Positions 1 to 5,293 of a stretch of DNA of 5,429 nt are shown here, piece after piece. The stretch lies in the NCBI GenBank assembly GCA_038230835.1, contig JBBRMM010000040.1, positions 1-5,429 on the forward strand. The letters run 5' to 3'. Source of the DNA: DASUHT01 sp038230835. Its GTDB lineage: Bacteria > Actinomycetota > Thermoleophilia > Gaiellales > JAICJC01. Within the stretch, counting starts at the first letter, position 1; each line of letters starts with the position of its first letter. The notes beneath the pieces were generated by a model. The model ran no database searches. It had not been told where the DNA came from and saw only the letters and a list, made by a program, of their open reading frames with translations. Position numbers and translations under genes: made by a program.

Positions 1-1
1 C

Positions 2-166
2 GGCACCTGGGCGACGGTCGAGGGCAGCCTCAGCTGGGATCAGTACGGCGCACCCAACGGCAGCACGCTGCTGATGGAGTGGGTCGACGGCAAGCTGCTT
101 CCGGTGTGGCCGGCTGCAACGGCCCTGCACGCTCCGGTCAGCCCCAAGCCGGGCTGGGGCGGCTAG
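2..166 (+). CDS. livK: Branched-chain amino acid type ABC transporter substrate-binding protein, C-terminal end (partial)
   Basis: Only the last 54 codons are in the window; the frame is open from base 2 to the TAG at 164-166. The peptide begins GTWATVEGSLSWDQYGAPNG, continues with a segment around LLMEWVDGKLLPVWP, and ends PKPGWGG. This matches the C-terminal lobe of type 1 periplasmic binding proteins of the LivK/HAAT family. There, a segment of the form 'G.v.Fd..G.p.g....v.q.kdGk...V.P' precedes a short tail ending near 'kP.W'. The mature protein would be a lipoprotein or secreted receptor that captures the ligand and delivers it to LivHM. It lies 48 bases upstream of livH in the same orientation, the usual order for these operons. 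The ligand-binding residues are outside the window, so substrate is unknown. The family call is fairly secure because of the livHMGF context. Confidence 0.85.
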   Translation, partial: GTWATVEGSLSWDQYGAPNGSTLLMEWVDGKLLPVWPAATALHAPVSPKPGWGG

Positions 167-178
167 GCTAGGCCGCCC
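157..178 (+). promoter_or_regulatory. Intercistronic GC stem-loop at the livK stop codon
   Basis: GGGCGGC (157-163) pairs perfectly with GCCGCCC (172-178) around an 8-base loop, TAGGCTAG, which contains the livK stop codon (164-166). A competing upstream hairpin, GCCCCA (141-146) with TGGGGC (155-160), shares bases 157-160, so the two cannot form together. No T-run follows, so this is not a classical intrinsic terminator. Hairpins between the binding-protein gene and the permease genes are known in several ABC operons, where they protect the upstream message or reduce expression downstream and keep the receptor in excess. That role is inferred here. Confidence 0.5.
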
Positions 179-214
179 GGGGGTCGACGCCTCGAAAAAG
201 GTGGAGTCGGACTG

Positions 215-1093
215 ATGCATCTCGCCATCCAGGCCGTGATTCTCGGCCTTCTGACCGGCGGCGTGTACGCGCTGATGGCCAGCGGGCTGACCCTGGCCTT
301 CGGGATCATGCGCGTGATCAACGTCGCCCAGGGGGCGATGATCGTCGCCGGCGCGTTCGCCAGCTACACGCTGTTCACCGACTTCCACGTCGACCCGTTC
401 GTCTCCATCCTGGTCATGACGCCGGTCGCCTTCGCGGCCGGCGTCATCCTCCAGGTGGTGTTCCTGCGTCCCCTCCGCAGTGACGAGCGCGAGGATCTGT
501 CGCTGCTGGTCACGTGGGCGATCGCACTCGGCTTCGAGGGTGTGCTCAGCTACGTCTACCAGACCACCTACCGGGCCACGCTTCCCGGCTACGTCAACCG
601 GTCGCTGACCGTCCTCGGCTACCGCATCTCGGTCGTGCGGCTGGCGGCGTTCGGGGTTTCGTGCCTGATCCTGGCGGTGCTGTACGTGACCCTGCACCGC
701 ACCCGGTTCGGACGGGCGATACGCGCCACCGTCCAGAACCCGATGTCGGCCAACCTGCTGGGAGTGGACGCGCAGCGGGTCTCGGCGTACGGCTTCGGGA
801 TCAGCGTTGCCACCGCGACCGCGGCCGGCGCGGTGTTCGGGATGGTCGAGCCGTTCAACCCCGGCAGCCACTACGACCTGATCTCGAGGCTGCTCACGAT
901 CGTCGTTCTGGGCGGCCTGGGCAGCCTTGGCGGAGCGGTGGTGGCGGCGCTCTTCATGGGCGTGGCCGAGGCGGTGCTGGCGGCCGAGATCTCACCCACC
1001 TGGTCGTCGCTGACCTTCTTCGTGATCCTGATCGCGGTGCTGCTCTTCCGCCCCCAGGGGCTGCTCGGCACCGCGGAGCGGGGAGCGCTTTGA
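215..1093 (+). CDS. livH: Branched-chain amino acid type ABC transporter permease LivH
   Basis: A 292-residue integral membrane protein, one of two permease subunits of the importer. The first helix carries the family pattern GLLTGGVYALMASGLTLAFG (11-30), followed by IMRVINVAQGAMIVAGA (31-47). This corresponds to the LivH signature 'G..YaL.alGLtL.fGv.rv.NfAhG....GA', with Gln39 in place of the usual His. The cytoplasmic coupling loop that docks on the ATPases is RFGRAIRATVQNPMSANLLGVD (165-186, written in part; Arg170, Asn175 and Gly183 fit the family). The C-terminus has TIVVLGGLGSLGGAVVAA (228-245) and ends LLFRPQGLLG (276-285), both hallmark LivH segments. About eight hydrophobic helices are visible. 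The ATG at 215 is supported by an AAGGTGGAG Shine-Dalgarno-like stretch (198-206), 8 bases upstream. Length is normal (about 290). Its TGA overlaps the livM start. Confidence 0.95.
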   Translation: MHLAIQAVILGLLTGGVYALMASGLTLAFGIMRVINVAQGAMIVAGAFASYTLFTDFHVDPFVSILVMTPVAFAAGVILQVVFLRPLRSDEREDLSLLVTWAIALGFEGVLSYVYQTTYRATLPGYVNRSLTVLGYRISVVRLAAFGVSCLILAVLYVTLHRTRFGRAIRATVQNPMSANLLGVDAQRVSAYGFGISVATATAAGAVFGMVEPFNPGSHYDLISRLLTIVVLGGLGSLGGAVVAALFMGVAEAVLAAEISPTWSSLTFFVILIAVLLFRPQGLLGTAERGAL

Positions 1094-2109
1094 GGACGCT
1101 CGGTGCCGGCGGACTGGCGCGGGGGCTCGGCTTCACCGCCTGTCTGCTCGCGTTCCCGTTCCTGTTCCCCGAGCACTGGGTGGTCAACATCGGGATCTTC
1201 ACGGTCATGTACATGGTGCTGGCGACGTCGTGGAACATCCTCGGCGGGTTCGCGGGCTACCTGTCACTCGGGCACGCCGCGTTCTTCGGGCTCGGCGCCT
1301 ACGCCGAGGCGATCGCCTTCGAGCACATCGGCATCGGTTCCGGCTACCGGCCGTTCGCGGTGCTGCCGCTGATCGGGATCGGTGTCGCGGTGCTGGCGGT
1401 GCCGATCGCGTGGGTGGCGCTACGCGTGCGCGCCGCGACCTTCGCCATCGTCACCATCTCGCTGCTCTTCATCGTCCAGCAGTTGGCGTTCAACCTGCAT
1501 TCGCTGACCAACGGCGCCCAGGGCCTGTCGATGCCGATCCCGCCGTTTTCGGTCTCGACCTACGAGCTGCCCTTCTACCTGGCGATGGTGGGCGTGTGGG
1601 CCGCAGCGGTGCTGGCGTCGTGGTACGTGGCCACCGGCAAGATCGGCCTGATGTTGTTTGCGATCCGCGACGACGAGGAGCGGGCGCGCGGCGTGGGGGT
1701 GCGGGTGACCTTTGCGAAGATGGTGGCCTTCGTCCTGTCGGCCGGGCTGGCGGGGATGGCCGGCGGCATCTTCGCCTACTACGAGGGCTTCATCTACCCC
1801 CAGTTTGCGATCGACCCGCTGGTCACCATCGGTGCCGTACTGATGGCGTTCCTGGGCGGGCGAGGCACCATCTGGGGCCCGACACTGGGCGCGCTGATCC
1901 TCGTCCCCACCCAGCAATACCTGGCATTCAGCCAGGGTGCGAGCCAGCTCTACCTGATCGCCTACGCGGCCGTCTTTCTGACCATCATGCTGATCATGCC
2001 GAGGGGGATCATCCCGTCGGTGGCCGACTTCGTGGTCGCCCGGCGCCCCAAGAACGGTGCGCCGCGGTCGGGAGAGCCGGCGACTCCGGTCACCGGGGTG
2101 CCGTCGTGA
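1090..2109 (+). CDS. livM: Branched-chain amino acid type ABC transporter permease LivM
   Basis: A 339-residue membrane permease that pairs with LivH. I chose the TTG at 1090, which overlaps the livH stop as TTGA. GGGAG at 1081-1085 lies just upstream, and the next in-frame start, GTG at 1180, would remove the first helix. Family hallmarks are SWNILGGFAGYLSLGHAAFF (47-66), including the W-N-I-L-G-G and S-L-G-H-A-A-F-F motif, then GLGAY. The cytoplasmic coupling loop is RDDEERARGVGV (193-204), leading into FAKMVAFVLSAGLAGMAGGI. The family segment AFLGGRGTIWGPTLGA follows, then LIMPRGIIP near the end. The last 30 or so residues are hydrophilic and rich in Pro, Gly and Ala, and probably form a cytoplasmic tail. 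Its stop overlaps the livG start, so translation of livH, livM and livG is probably coupled. The family is secure; the exact start is slightly less so. Confidence 0.93.
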   Translation: MRTLGAGGLARGLGFTACLLAFPFLFPEHWVVNIGIFTVMYMVLATSWNILGGFAGYLSLGHAAFFGLGAYAEAIAFEHIGIGSGYRPFAVLPLIGIGVAVLAVPIAWVALRVRAATFAIVTISLLFIVQQLAFNLHSLTNGAQGLSMPIPPFSVSTYELPFYLAMVGVWAAAVLASWYVATGKIGLMLFAIRDDEERARGVGVRVTFAKMVAFVLSAGLAGMAGGIFAYYEGFIYPQFAIDPLVTIGAVLMAFLGGRGTIWGPTLGALILVPTQQYLAFSQGASQLYLIAYAAVFLTIMLIMPRGIIPSVADFVVARRPKNGAPRSGEPATPVTGVPS

Positions 2110-2837
2110 CGGCGCTTCTGGAGGCGTCCGACCTGCGCAGGCACTTCGGCGGTGTGGCGGCCGTGGACGGCTGCTCGCTTGCTGTCGAGGAGGGCACGAT
2201 CACCGCCCTCATCGGGCCCAACGGCTCGGGCAAGACCACGGTCTTCAACCTGATCACGGGATATCTGTCGGCTGACTCGGGGACGGTCAGGTTCCTCGGC
2301 AAGACCCTCCGCCGGCCCGATCCGACCGCGCTCTTCCGCGGCGGGCTCTCGCGCACCTTCCAGCAGGCTCGGGTGTTCGCCGCCCTCACGCTGGTCGAGA
2401 ACCTGGTGGTCGCGATCCAGCAGCCTCGCAGAGGGCTGTTCCGGGCCGCCACCTCGCAGGCCGACCGGGCTCGGGCGGTCGAGGTGCTGGACGAGTTCGG
2501 CCTTGCCCACCTGGCCGACCGCCGGGCCGGTGAGCTGTCGTTCGGGCAGCGCAAGCTGCTGGAGTTCGCGACCGTGCTCATGGGCCGGCCGCGGATCGTG
2601 TTGCTGGACGAGCCGACCTCCGGGGTCAACCCGGTGATGGTCGAGACGATGGAGCGGCACATCCGCGAGCTGCATGCCCAGGGCATGACGTTCTTCGTGG
2701 TCGAGCACGACATGCACATGGTGATGCGCCTGTGCAACCCGGTGATCGTGCTCGACCACGGAGCAAAGATCATGGAAGGTGCGCCGGGCATTGTGCAGCG
2801 CGACCCCGCCGTTCTCGATGCTTACCTGGGAGCCTGA
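2106..2837 (+). CDS. livG: Branched-chain amino acid type ABC transporter ATP-binding protein LivG
   Basis: A 243-residue cytoplasmic ATPase that powers LivHM together with LivF. The GTG at 2106 overlaps the livM stop as GTGA, giving MTALLEASDLRRHFGG. ABC motifs in order: Walker A GPNGSGKT (37-44), Q-loop RTFQQ with Gln86, signature LSFGQRK (144-150), Walker B IVLLDEP with Asp168 and catalytic Glu169, and H-loop His201 in VVEHDM. The RTFQ motif and the LS(Y/F)GQ signature, in place of LSGGQ, are typical of LivG rather than LivF. The segment between Q-loop and signature is somewhat shorter than in many LivG proteins. Ends PAVLDAYLGA, as the family does. The next gene begins 3 bases after its stop. 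Nothing suggests loss of activity. Confidence 0.95.
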   Translation: MTALLEASDLRRHFGGVAAVDGCSLAVEEGTITALIGPNGSGKTTVFNLITGYLSADSGTVRFLGKTLRRPDPTALFRGGLSRTFQQARVFAALTLVENLVVAIQQPRRGLFRAATSQADRARAVEVLDEFGLAHLADRRAGELSFGQRKLLEFATVLMGRPRIVLLDEPTSGVNPVMVETMERHIRELHAQGMTFFVVEHDMHMVMRLCNPVIVLDHGAKIMEGAPGIVQRDPAVLDAYLGA

Positions 2838-2840
2838 GCG

Positions 2841-3584
2841 ATGCTGACGCTGACCGGTCTGCGGGCCGGATACGGTGGGGCCGACGTGCTGCGCGGCGTC
2901 GACCTGACCCTCGAGCCGGGCACCGTGACCTGCATCGTGGGGCCGAACGGCGCAGGCAAGTCGAGCGTGCTGCGGACGGTCAGTGGGCTGATCAAGCCGC
3001 GGCTGGGGTCGATCCTGCTGGACGGGGCGGAGATCGGCGGGCTCAGCCCGGGCGTCGTTCTGCGCCGGGGCGTCGTGCACGTGCCCCAGGAGCGCAGCCT
3101 GTTCGCGGGCATGACGGTGTGGGAGAACCTGCTCATGGGCGCGTACATCGTGCGCGACCGGGCGGAGGTGGCGCGGAGGGCGGAGGCGGTCGCCGAGCGG
3201 TTCGAGATCCTCCGCGAGCGCGCCCACGACCGCGCCGGCTCGCTGTCCGGTGGTCAGCAGAAGATCGTCGAGATCGCGCGCGCGCTGATGCTCGAGCCGC
3301 AACTGATCCTGCTGGACGAGCCGTCGATGGGGCTCGACCCGCGGGCCCGCAAGCTCGTCTTCGAGACCATCGGTAGGCTGAACACCGAGCACGGCCACAC
3401 CATCCTGCTGGTCGAGCAGAACGCCCGCGCGGGGCTCGGGATCGCGCACTCCGGCGCGGTGATGGACGGCGGCGTGGTCGTGCTCGAGGCACCCGGCCCG
3501 CTGTTGCTGGAGGACCCCAAGATGGCCGAGCTGTACCTGGGCGGCAGGGTGGCCGCCCAGGTCGCCGCGGCGGCCGATCAGTAG
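2841..3584 (+). CDS. livF: Branched-chain amino acid type ABC transporter ATP-binding protein LivF
   Basis: A 247-residue cytoplasmic ATPase, partner of LivG. The ATG at 2841 follows GGGAG (2828-2832) by 8 bases. Motifs: Walker A GPNGAGKS (34-41), Q-loop Gln83 in VHVPQERSLF, canonical signature LSGGQ (135-139), Walker B LILLDEP with Asp159 and Glu160, and D-loop MGLDP (163-167). At the H-loop position it has Gln193 in LLVEQNA rather than His, which is the normal state for LivF. The predicted LivG/LivF heterodimer therefore has one H-loop His (LivG His201) and one Gln (LivF Gln193). The 'VPQ.R.lF..mtV.ENL..GA' segment (81-101) is a LivF hallmark. The C-terminus has a short Ala/Val-rich extension after LYLGG. 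The TAG overlaps by 7 bases the stop of the convergent gene at 3578-3853, and I see no terminator hairpin at this boundary. Confidence 0.95.
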   Translation: MLTLTGLRAGYGGADVLRGVDLTLEPGTVTCIVGPNGAGKSSVLRTVSGLIKPRLGSILLDGAEIGGLSPGVVLRRGVVHVPQERSLFAGMTVWENLLMGAYIVRDRAEVARRAEAVAERFEILRERAHDRAGSLSGGQQKIVEIARALMLEPQLILLDEPSMGLDPRARKLVFETIGRLNTEHGHTILLVEQNARAGLGIAHSGAVMDGGVVVLEAPGPLLLEDPKMAELYLGGRVAAQVAAAADQ

Positions 3585-3853
3585 CTGACGGCCTCCGCCT
3601 CCTCGATCACATTCGGGCCGGACGTGTCCACGAATCGGTCGAGCACGCCCGACGCGAGCAGGCGCTCGCGCCCTGTCATGGCCTCGTCCGCGGAGGCGAA
3701 CTCCACCATGACGAACACCTCGTTGGGGTCAACCGAGCTACGAAAGATCCGGTGCCCCAGCGCTGAGCGCCTCGCGCCGGGAACGTCCTGGTCGAACATC
3801 GGCTTCCACGTGTCGAAGTCGCCGACGTGGATGCGGGTCAAGATGAACGCCAT
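3578..3853 (-). CDS. Small protein resembling the antibiotic biosynthesis monooxygenase / dimeric alpha-beta barrel superfamily
   Basis: A 91-residue soluble protein of unknown specific function. The sequence begins MAFILTRIHVGDFDTWKPMF and includes FRSSVDPNEVFVMVEFAS (37-54), then a helix around DEAMTGRERLLASGVLDRF. The pattern is an N-terminal strand, 'dfd.WKp.fd', then 'R.fr...dPNEV.v..ef.s..eA', then an amphipathic helix and a short C-terminal strand. It is typical of small actinobacterial proteins related to the ABM/ferredoxin-like dimeric barrel fold, usually annotated as hypothetical, cyclase-like or monooxygenase-like. I see no catalytic residues that would assign a reaction. The ATG at 3853 is chosen because GGAGG (plus-strand CCTCC, 3860-3864) lies 6 bases upstream. 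An in-frame extension to 3964 is basic, unlike the family, and overlaps the divergent gene. No signal peptide or membrane helix is present. The gene converges on livF with overlapping 3' ends. Confidence 0.8.
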   Translation of the reverse strand: MAFILTRIHVGDFDTWKPMFDQDVPGARRSALGHRIFRSSVDPNEVFVMVEFASADEAMTGRERLLASGVLDRFVDTSGPNVIEEAEAVSY

Positions 3854-3859
3854 GCGGCG

Positions 3860-3864
3860 CCTCC
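3860..3864 (-). promoter_or_regulatory. Ribosome binding site GGAGG deciding the start of the minus-strand gene
   Basis: Reading the minus strand, GGAGG is followed by CGCCGC and then ATG. This near-perfect Shine-Dalgarno core at 6-base spacing fixes the start at 3853 and argues against the in-frame ATG about 110 bases further upstream. Confidence 0.75.
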
Positions 3865-3894
3865 GATTCTCGTAGGGGTTGCAGATGTGTTCGA

Positions 3895-3900
3895 TACGAT
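3895..3900 (+). promoter_or_regulatory. -10 box TACGAT of a probable leaderless promoter
   Basis: TACGAT fits the actinobacterial TAnnnT -10 element and ends exactly 6 bases before the GTG at 3907. Transcription would therefore start at or next to the start codon. No Shine-Dalgarno core precedes that GTG, as expected for a leaderless message. I see no convincing -35 element. It lies in the 53-bp divergent gap with the minus-strand gene. Confidence 0.6.
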
Positions 3901-3906
3901 CGGTGG

Positions 3907-4161
3907 GTGAGGTTCTTCTTTCGCATCTTCCTCCGAACCTGGGGTATCTGCACGGGTCTGGCACTGGTGGCCTATCTCATCGGTGCGGCAATCACCAGCT
4001 CCCAGGTCGAGGAGGGCGCGATGAACTTCGGCCCACTCATCGTCTGGCTGCTGTTTCTCTTGGTGCTCTTCATCGCAGCTCCCGTGATCGCCTTCGGTAC
4101 CGCGCTCACGGCTGTGCTCGTCCGGCGTTGCCGCAGCGCACGCTCCTCTGAGTTCGCATGA
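3907..4161 (+). CDS. Small two-helix membrane protein of unknown function
   Basis: An 84-residue protein beginning MRFFFRIFLRTWGICTGLAL. The N-terminus is basic (Arg2, Arg6, Arg10). A first hydrophobic helix spans roughly 12-30, a short acidic loop SSQVEEG follows at 31-37, and a long hydrophobic stretch runs about 42-73, rich in Leu, Phe, Ile and Val. The C-terminus is basic (RRCRSARS, 73-80). By the positive-inside rule both ends should face the cytoplasm with the acidic loop outside. The long second segment could be one tilted helix or a re-entrant pair. I recognise no family and no catalytic motif. The GTG start is preferred because a TAnnnT -10 box sits 6 bases upstream and the first helix needs it. 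The ORF is real-looking for its continuous membrane-protein pattern and stop at 4159-4161. Confidence 0.65.
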   Translation: MRFFFRIFLRTWGICTGLALVAYLIGAAITSSQVEEGAMNFGPLIVWLLFLLVLFIAAPVIAFGTALTAVLVRRCRSARSSEFA

Positions 4162-4222
4162 CGGGCCGCGGGAGCGTGTAGTCCGACCGCGGGTGGGCGG
4201 GTGTCGCAGACCCGTCACAGAA

Positions 4223-4256
4223 GCCAATTGGCATTCACTCGCACTGCCAAATGGCA
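4223..4256. repeat. Two tandem near-palindromes GCCAAWTGGCA, 23 bp apart (operator-like)
   Basis: The first copy, GCCAATTGGCA (4223-4233), contains a perfect 10-bp palindrome. The second, GCCAAATGGCA (4246-4256), differs by one base and is flanked by T to give the inverted repeat TGCCA-AA-TGGCA (4245-4256). Start-to-start spacing is 23 bp, close to two helical turns, so bound dimers would face roughly the same side. The stretch is AT-richer than its surroundings, and ends about 87 bases upstream of the TAGGAT -10 box. A DNA-binding regulator site is the natural reading. The identity of the regulator and the controlled gene are inference. Confidence 0.5.
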
Positions 4257-4342
4257 CACCCCCGGCAGCCGCAAACGGTTGCCTCGACCGCTTGGGACTC
4301 GGCGACCACCGGGTCGGCTGCAGGTGGCTCGGCCACTGACGA

Positions 4343-4348
4343 TAGGAT
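4343..4348 (+). promoter_or_regulatory. -10 box TAGGAT upstream of the uORF and methyltransferase
   Basis: TAGGAT matches TAnnnT and ends 6 bases before the ATG at 4355, the same geometry as the promoter at 3895-3900. The flanking bases also match: CGATA-S-GATC-R-G is shared by both sites. No clear -35 hexamer is visible at normal spacing. The transcript would start at the uORF ATG and reach the methyltransferase ATG 26 bases later. Confidence 0.6.
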
Positions 4349-4354
4349 CAGCGC

Positions 4355-4384
4355 ATGGGACCACCACTCGCCGTGATCCGATGA
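4355..4384 (+). CDS. Possible leaderless 9-codon upstream ORF (MGPPLAVIR) coupled to the methyltransferase
   Basis: The ATG lies 6 bases after the TAGGAT box. The frame reads MGPPLAVIR and stops at TGA 4382-4384, which overlaps the methyltransferase ATG (4381-4383) as ATGA. The methyltransferase start has no GGAGG-like Shine-Dalgarno sequence; the nearest match is GTGATC at 4373-4378. Re-initiation by ribosomes finishing this uORF would therefore explain how it is translated. Leaderless short ORFs upstream of genes are known in mycobacteria and relatives. The peptide has a Pro-Pro pair but no run of one amino acid that would suggest attenuation. A chance ORF cannot be excluded without transcript data. 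Confidence 0.4.
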   Translation: MGPPLAVIR

Positions 4385-5130
4385 CCACCGGCCGGCCCGA
4401 GTCCTACGACCGGATCGGCCGTAGCTACGCCACCACCCGCAACGCCGATCCACGGATCCGCCACGCGATCTGGTCGGCTCTCGGCGACGCCGCGTCCGTT
4501 GTCAACGTGGGCGCCGGCGCGGGCTCGTACGAACCCCCGGAGACGGTCCTCGCGGTCGAGCCGTCGGCTGTCATGATCTCGCAGCGCCCGATCGGATCGG
4601 CCGCGGCGGTGCAGGGTGTCGCCGAGGCGCTTCCCCTCGGGGACGGGGCGTGTGACGCAGCGTTGGCGGTGCTCACGATTCACCACTGGACAGACCAGGC
4701 CCGGGGCGTCGCCGAGATGCGGCGGGTCGCCCGCCGCGTCGTCATCTTCACCTGGGACCCGGCGTACGCCGAGGCGTTCTGGTTCGCCCGCGATTACCTT
4801 CCACAGACTGTCGAGTACGACCGCCGGCGATGCCCGACCATCGCCCAGGTGGGCGACTGGATGGGAGGCGAGGTGGACGTTCGGGTGGTGCCGGTCCCGC
4901 GCGACTGTACGGACGGCTTCTTCTGCGCCTACTGGAGCCGGCCGGAGGCGTATCTCGACGCCGTCGTGCGGTCGGGCATGTCGAACCTCGCCAGCCTCGG
5001 AGAGCCCGTGACCCACGTCGTCCGTCAACTCGCGCGCGACCTCGATACCGGCGTCTGGCGTTCTCGAAATCGCGACATCCTCGATCTCCCGGAGTTCGAC
5101 TTCGGATACCGGCTGCTCGTCTCCGGGTGA
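4381..5130 (+). CDS. Class I SAM-dependent methyltransferase, substrate unknown
   Basis: A 249-residue cytoplasmic enzyme with a Rossmann-type SAM-binding domain in its first half. The N-terminus ESYDRIGRSYATTR (7-20) is the common 'yD.iar.Ya..R' entry of this group. Motif I, VVNVGAGAGSYEP (40-52), is the glycine-rich SAM loop, and motif II ends with acidic Glu60 in VLAVEPSAVM. The motif around GVAEALPLGDGACDAALAVL (79-98) corresponds to the adenine-contacting 'ae.LPf.d.sfD' segment and is followed by TIHHWTD and an 'E..RV.rr' helix. The C-terminal half (about 125-249) has no motif I can tie to an acceptor. The ATG at 4381 begins just upstream of the conserved start. The in-frame upstream extension to 4201 is not protein-like and crosses the promoter. 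No neighbour shows a pathway, so the substrate is open. Confidence 0.85.
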   Translation: MTTGRPESYDRIGRSYATTRNADPRIRHAIWSALGDAASVVNVGAGAGSYEPPETVLAVEPSAVMISQRPIGSAAAVQGVAEALPLGDGACDAALAVLTIHHWTDQARGVAEMRRVARRVVIFTWDPAYAEAFWFARDYLPQTVEYDRRRCPTIAQVGDWMGGEVDVRVVPVPRDCTDGFFCAYWSRPEAYLDAVVRSGMSNLASLGEPVTHVVRQLARDLDTGVWRSRNRDILDLPEFDFGYRLLVSG

Positions 5131-5136
5131 TCGAGA

Positions 5137-5277
5137 ATGGGGCAGTGCGCGTGTGCGCTGCGCGCCGTGCGGCCAGCTCGCGCGGAGCTCGCAGATCGTC
5201 TGGCAACCGAGCTGCTCTCCCACCTTCGCACGGAGGTGGATGTCGCACTGAGCGTTACCAAGGTGCTCCGCTCGTGA
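5137..5277 (+). CDS. Possible small ORF, 46 codons, unknown
   Basis: The ATG at 5137 is 6 bases after the methyltransferase stop, with GGGTGAT (5125-5131) as a weak ribosome-binding candidate. The product begins MGQCACALRAVRPARAELAD and continues to a C-terminal half reading LATELLSHLRTEVDVALSVT, which would make a plausible amphipathic helix. Roughly three quarters of third codon positions are G or C, less than in the liv genes. I recognise no family. It may be a genuine small protein, the remnant of a longer gene, or chance in GC-rich DNA. The helix-like stretch and the close coupling are the only support. Confidence 0.25.
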   Translation: MGQCACALRAVRPARAELADRLATELLSHLRTEVDVALSVTKVLRS

Positions 5278-5293
5278 CCCTCGCCCATGCCTA

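Noticed and set aside
514..1089. Upstream extension of the livM frame into livH
   Set aside because: The translation is Arg/Gly rich and out of frame with the clear LivH signature. The TTG at 1090 gives a normal LivM N-terminus.
1962..3449. Long minus-strand open frame of about 495 codons antisense to livM-livG-livF
   Set aside because: It lies opposite three genes with full ABC-family motifs, its translation is low-complexity (His, Arg, Gln, Pro rich), and GC-rich third positions routinely create such frames.
3854..3964. N-terminal extension of the minus-strand ABM-like gene
   Set aside because: The added residues are basic and not family-like, they overlap the divergent gene, and a strong GGAGG site supports the shorter form.
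4166..4192. CCGCGG inverted repeat after the membrane protein as a terminator
   Set aside because: Only six pairs with a 15-base loop and no T-run. The hexamer is self-complementary and common in GC-rich DNA.
4201..4380. N-terminal extension of the methyltransferase from GTG 4201
   Set aside because: It crosses the palindromes and -10 box, and the residues do not resemble a protein domain.
4355..4384. uORF as a branched-chain amino acid attenuator (one Leu, one Val and one Ile codon)
   Set aside because: Single codons cannot sense amino acid supply, no alternative terminator stems are visible, and it does not precede the liv operon.
5175..5189. AGCTC-GCGCG-GAGCT hairpin
   Set aside because: Five pairs only, in GC-rich DNA where such repeats are frequent, and without a T-run.
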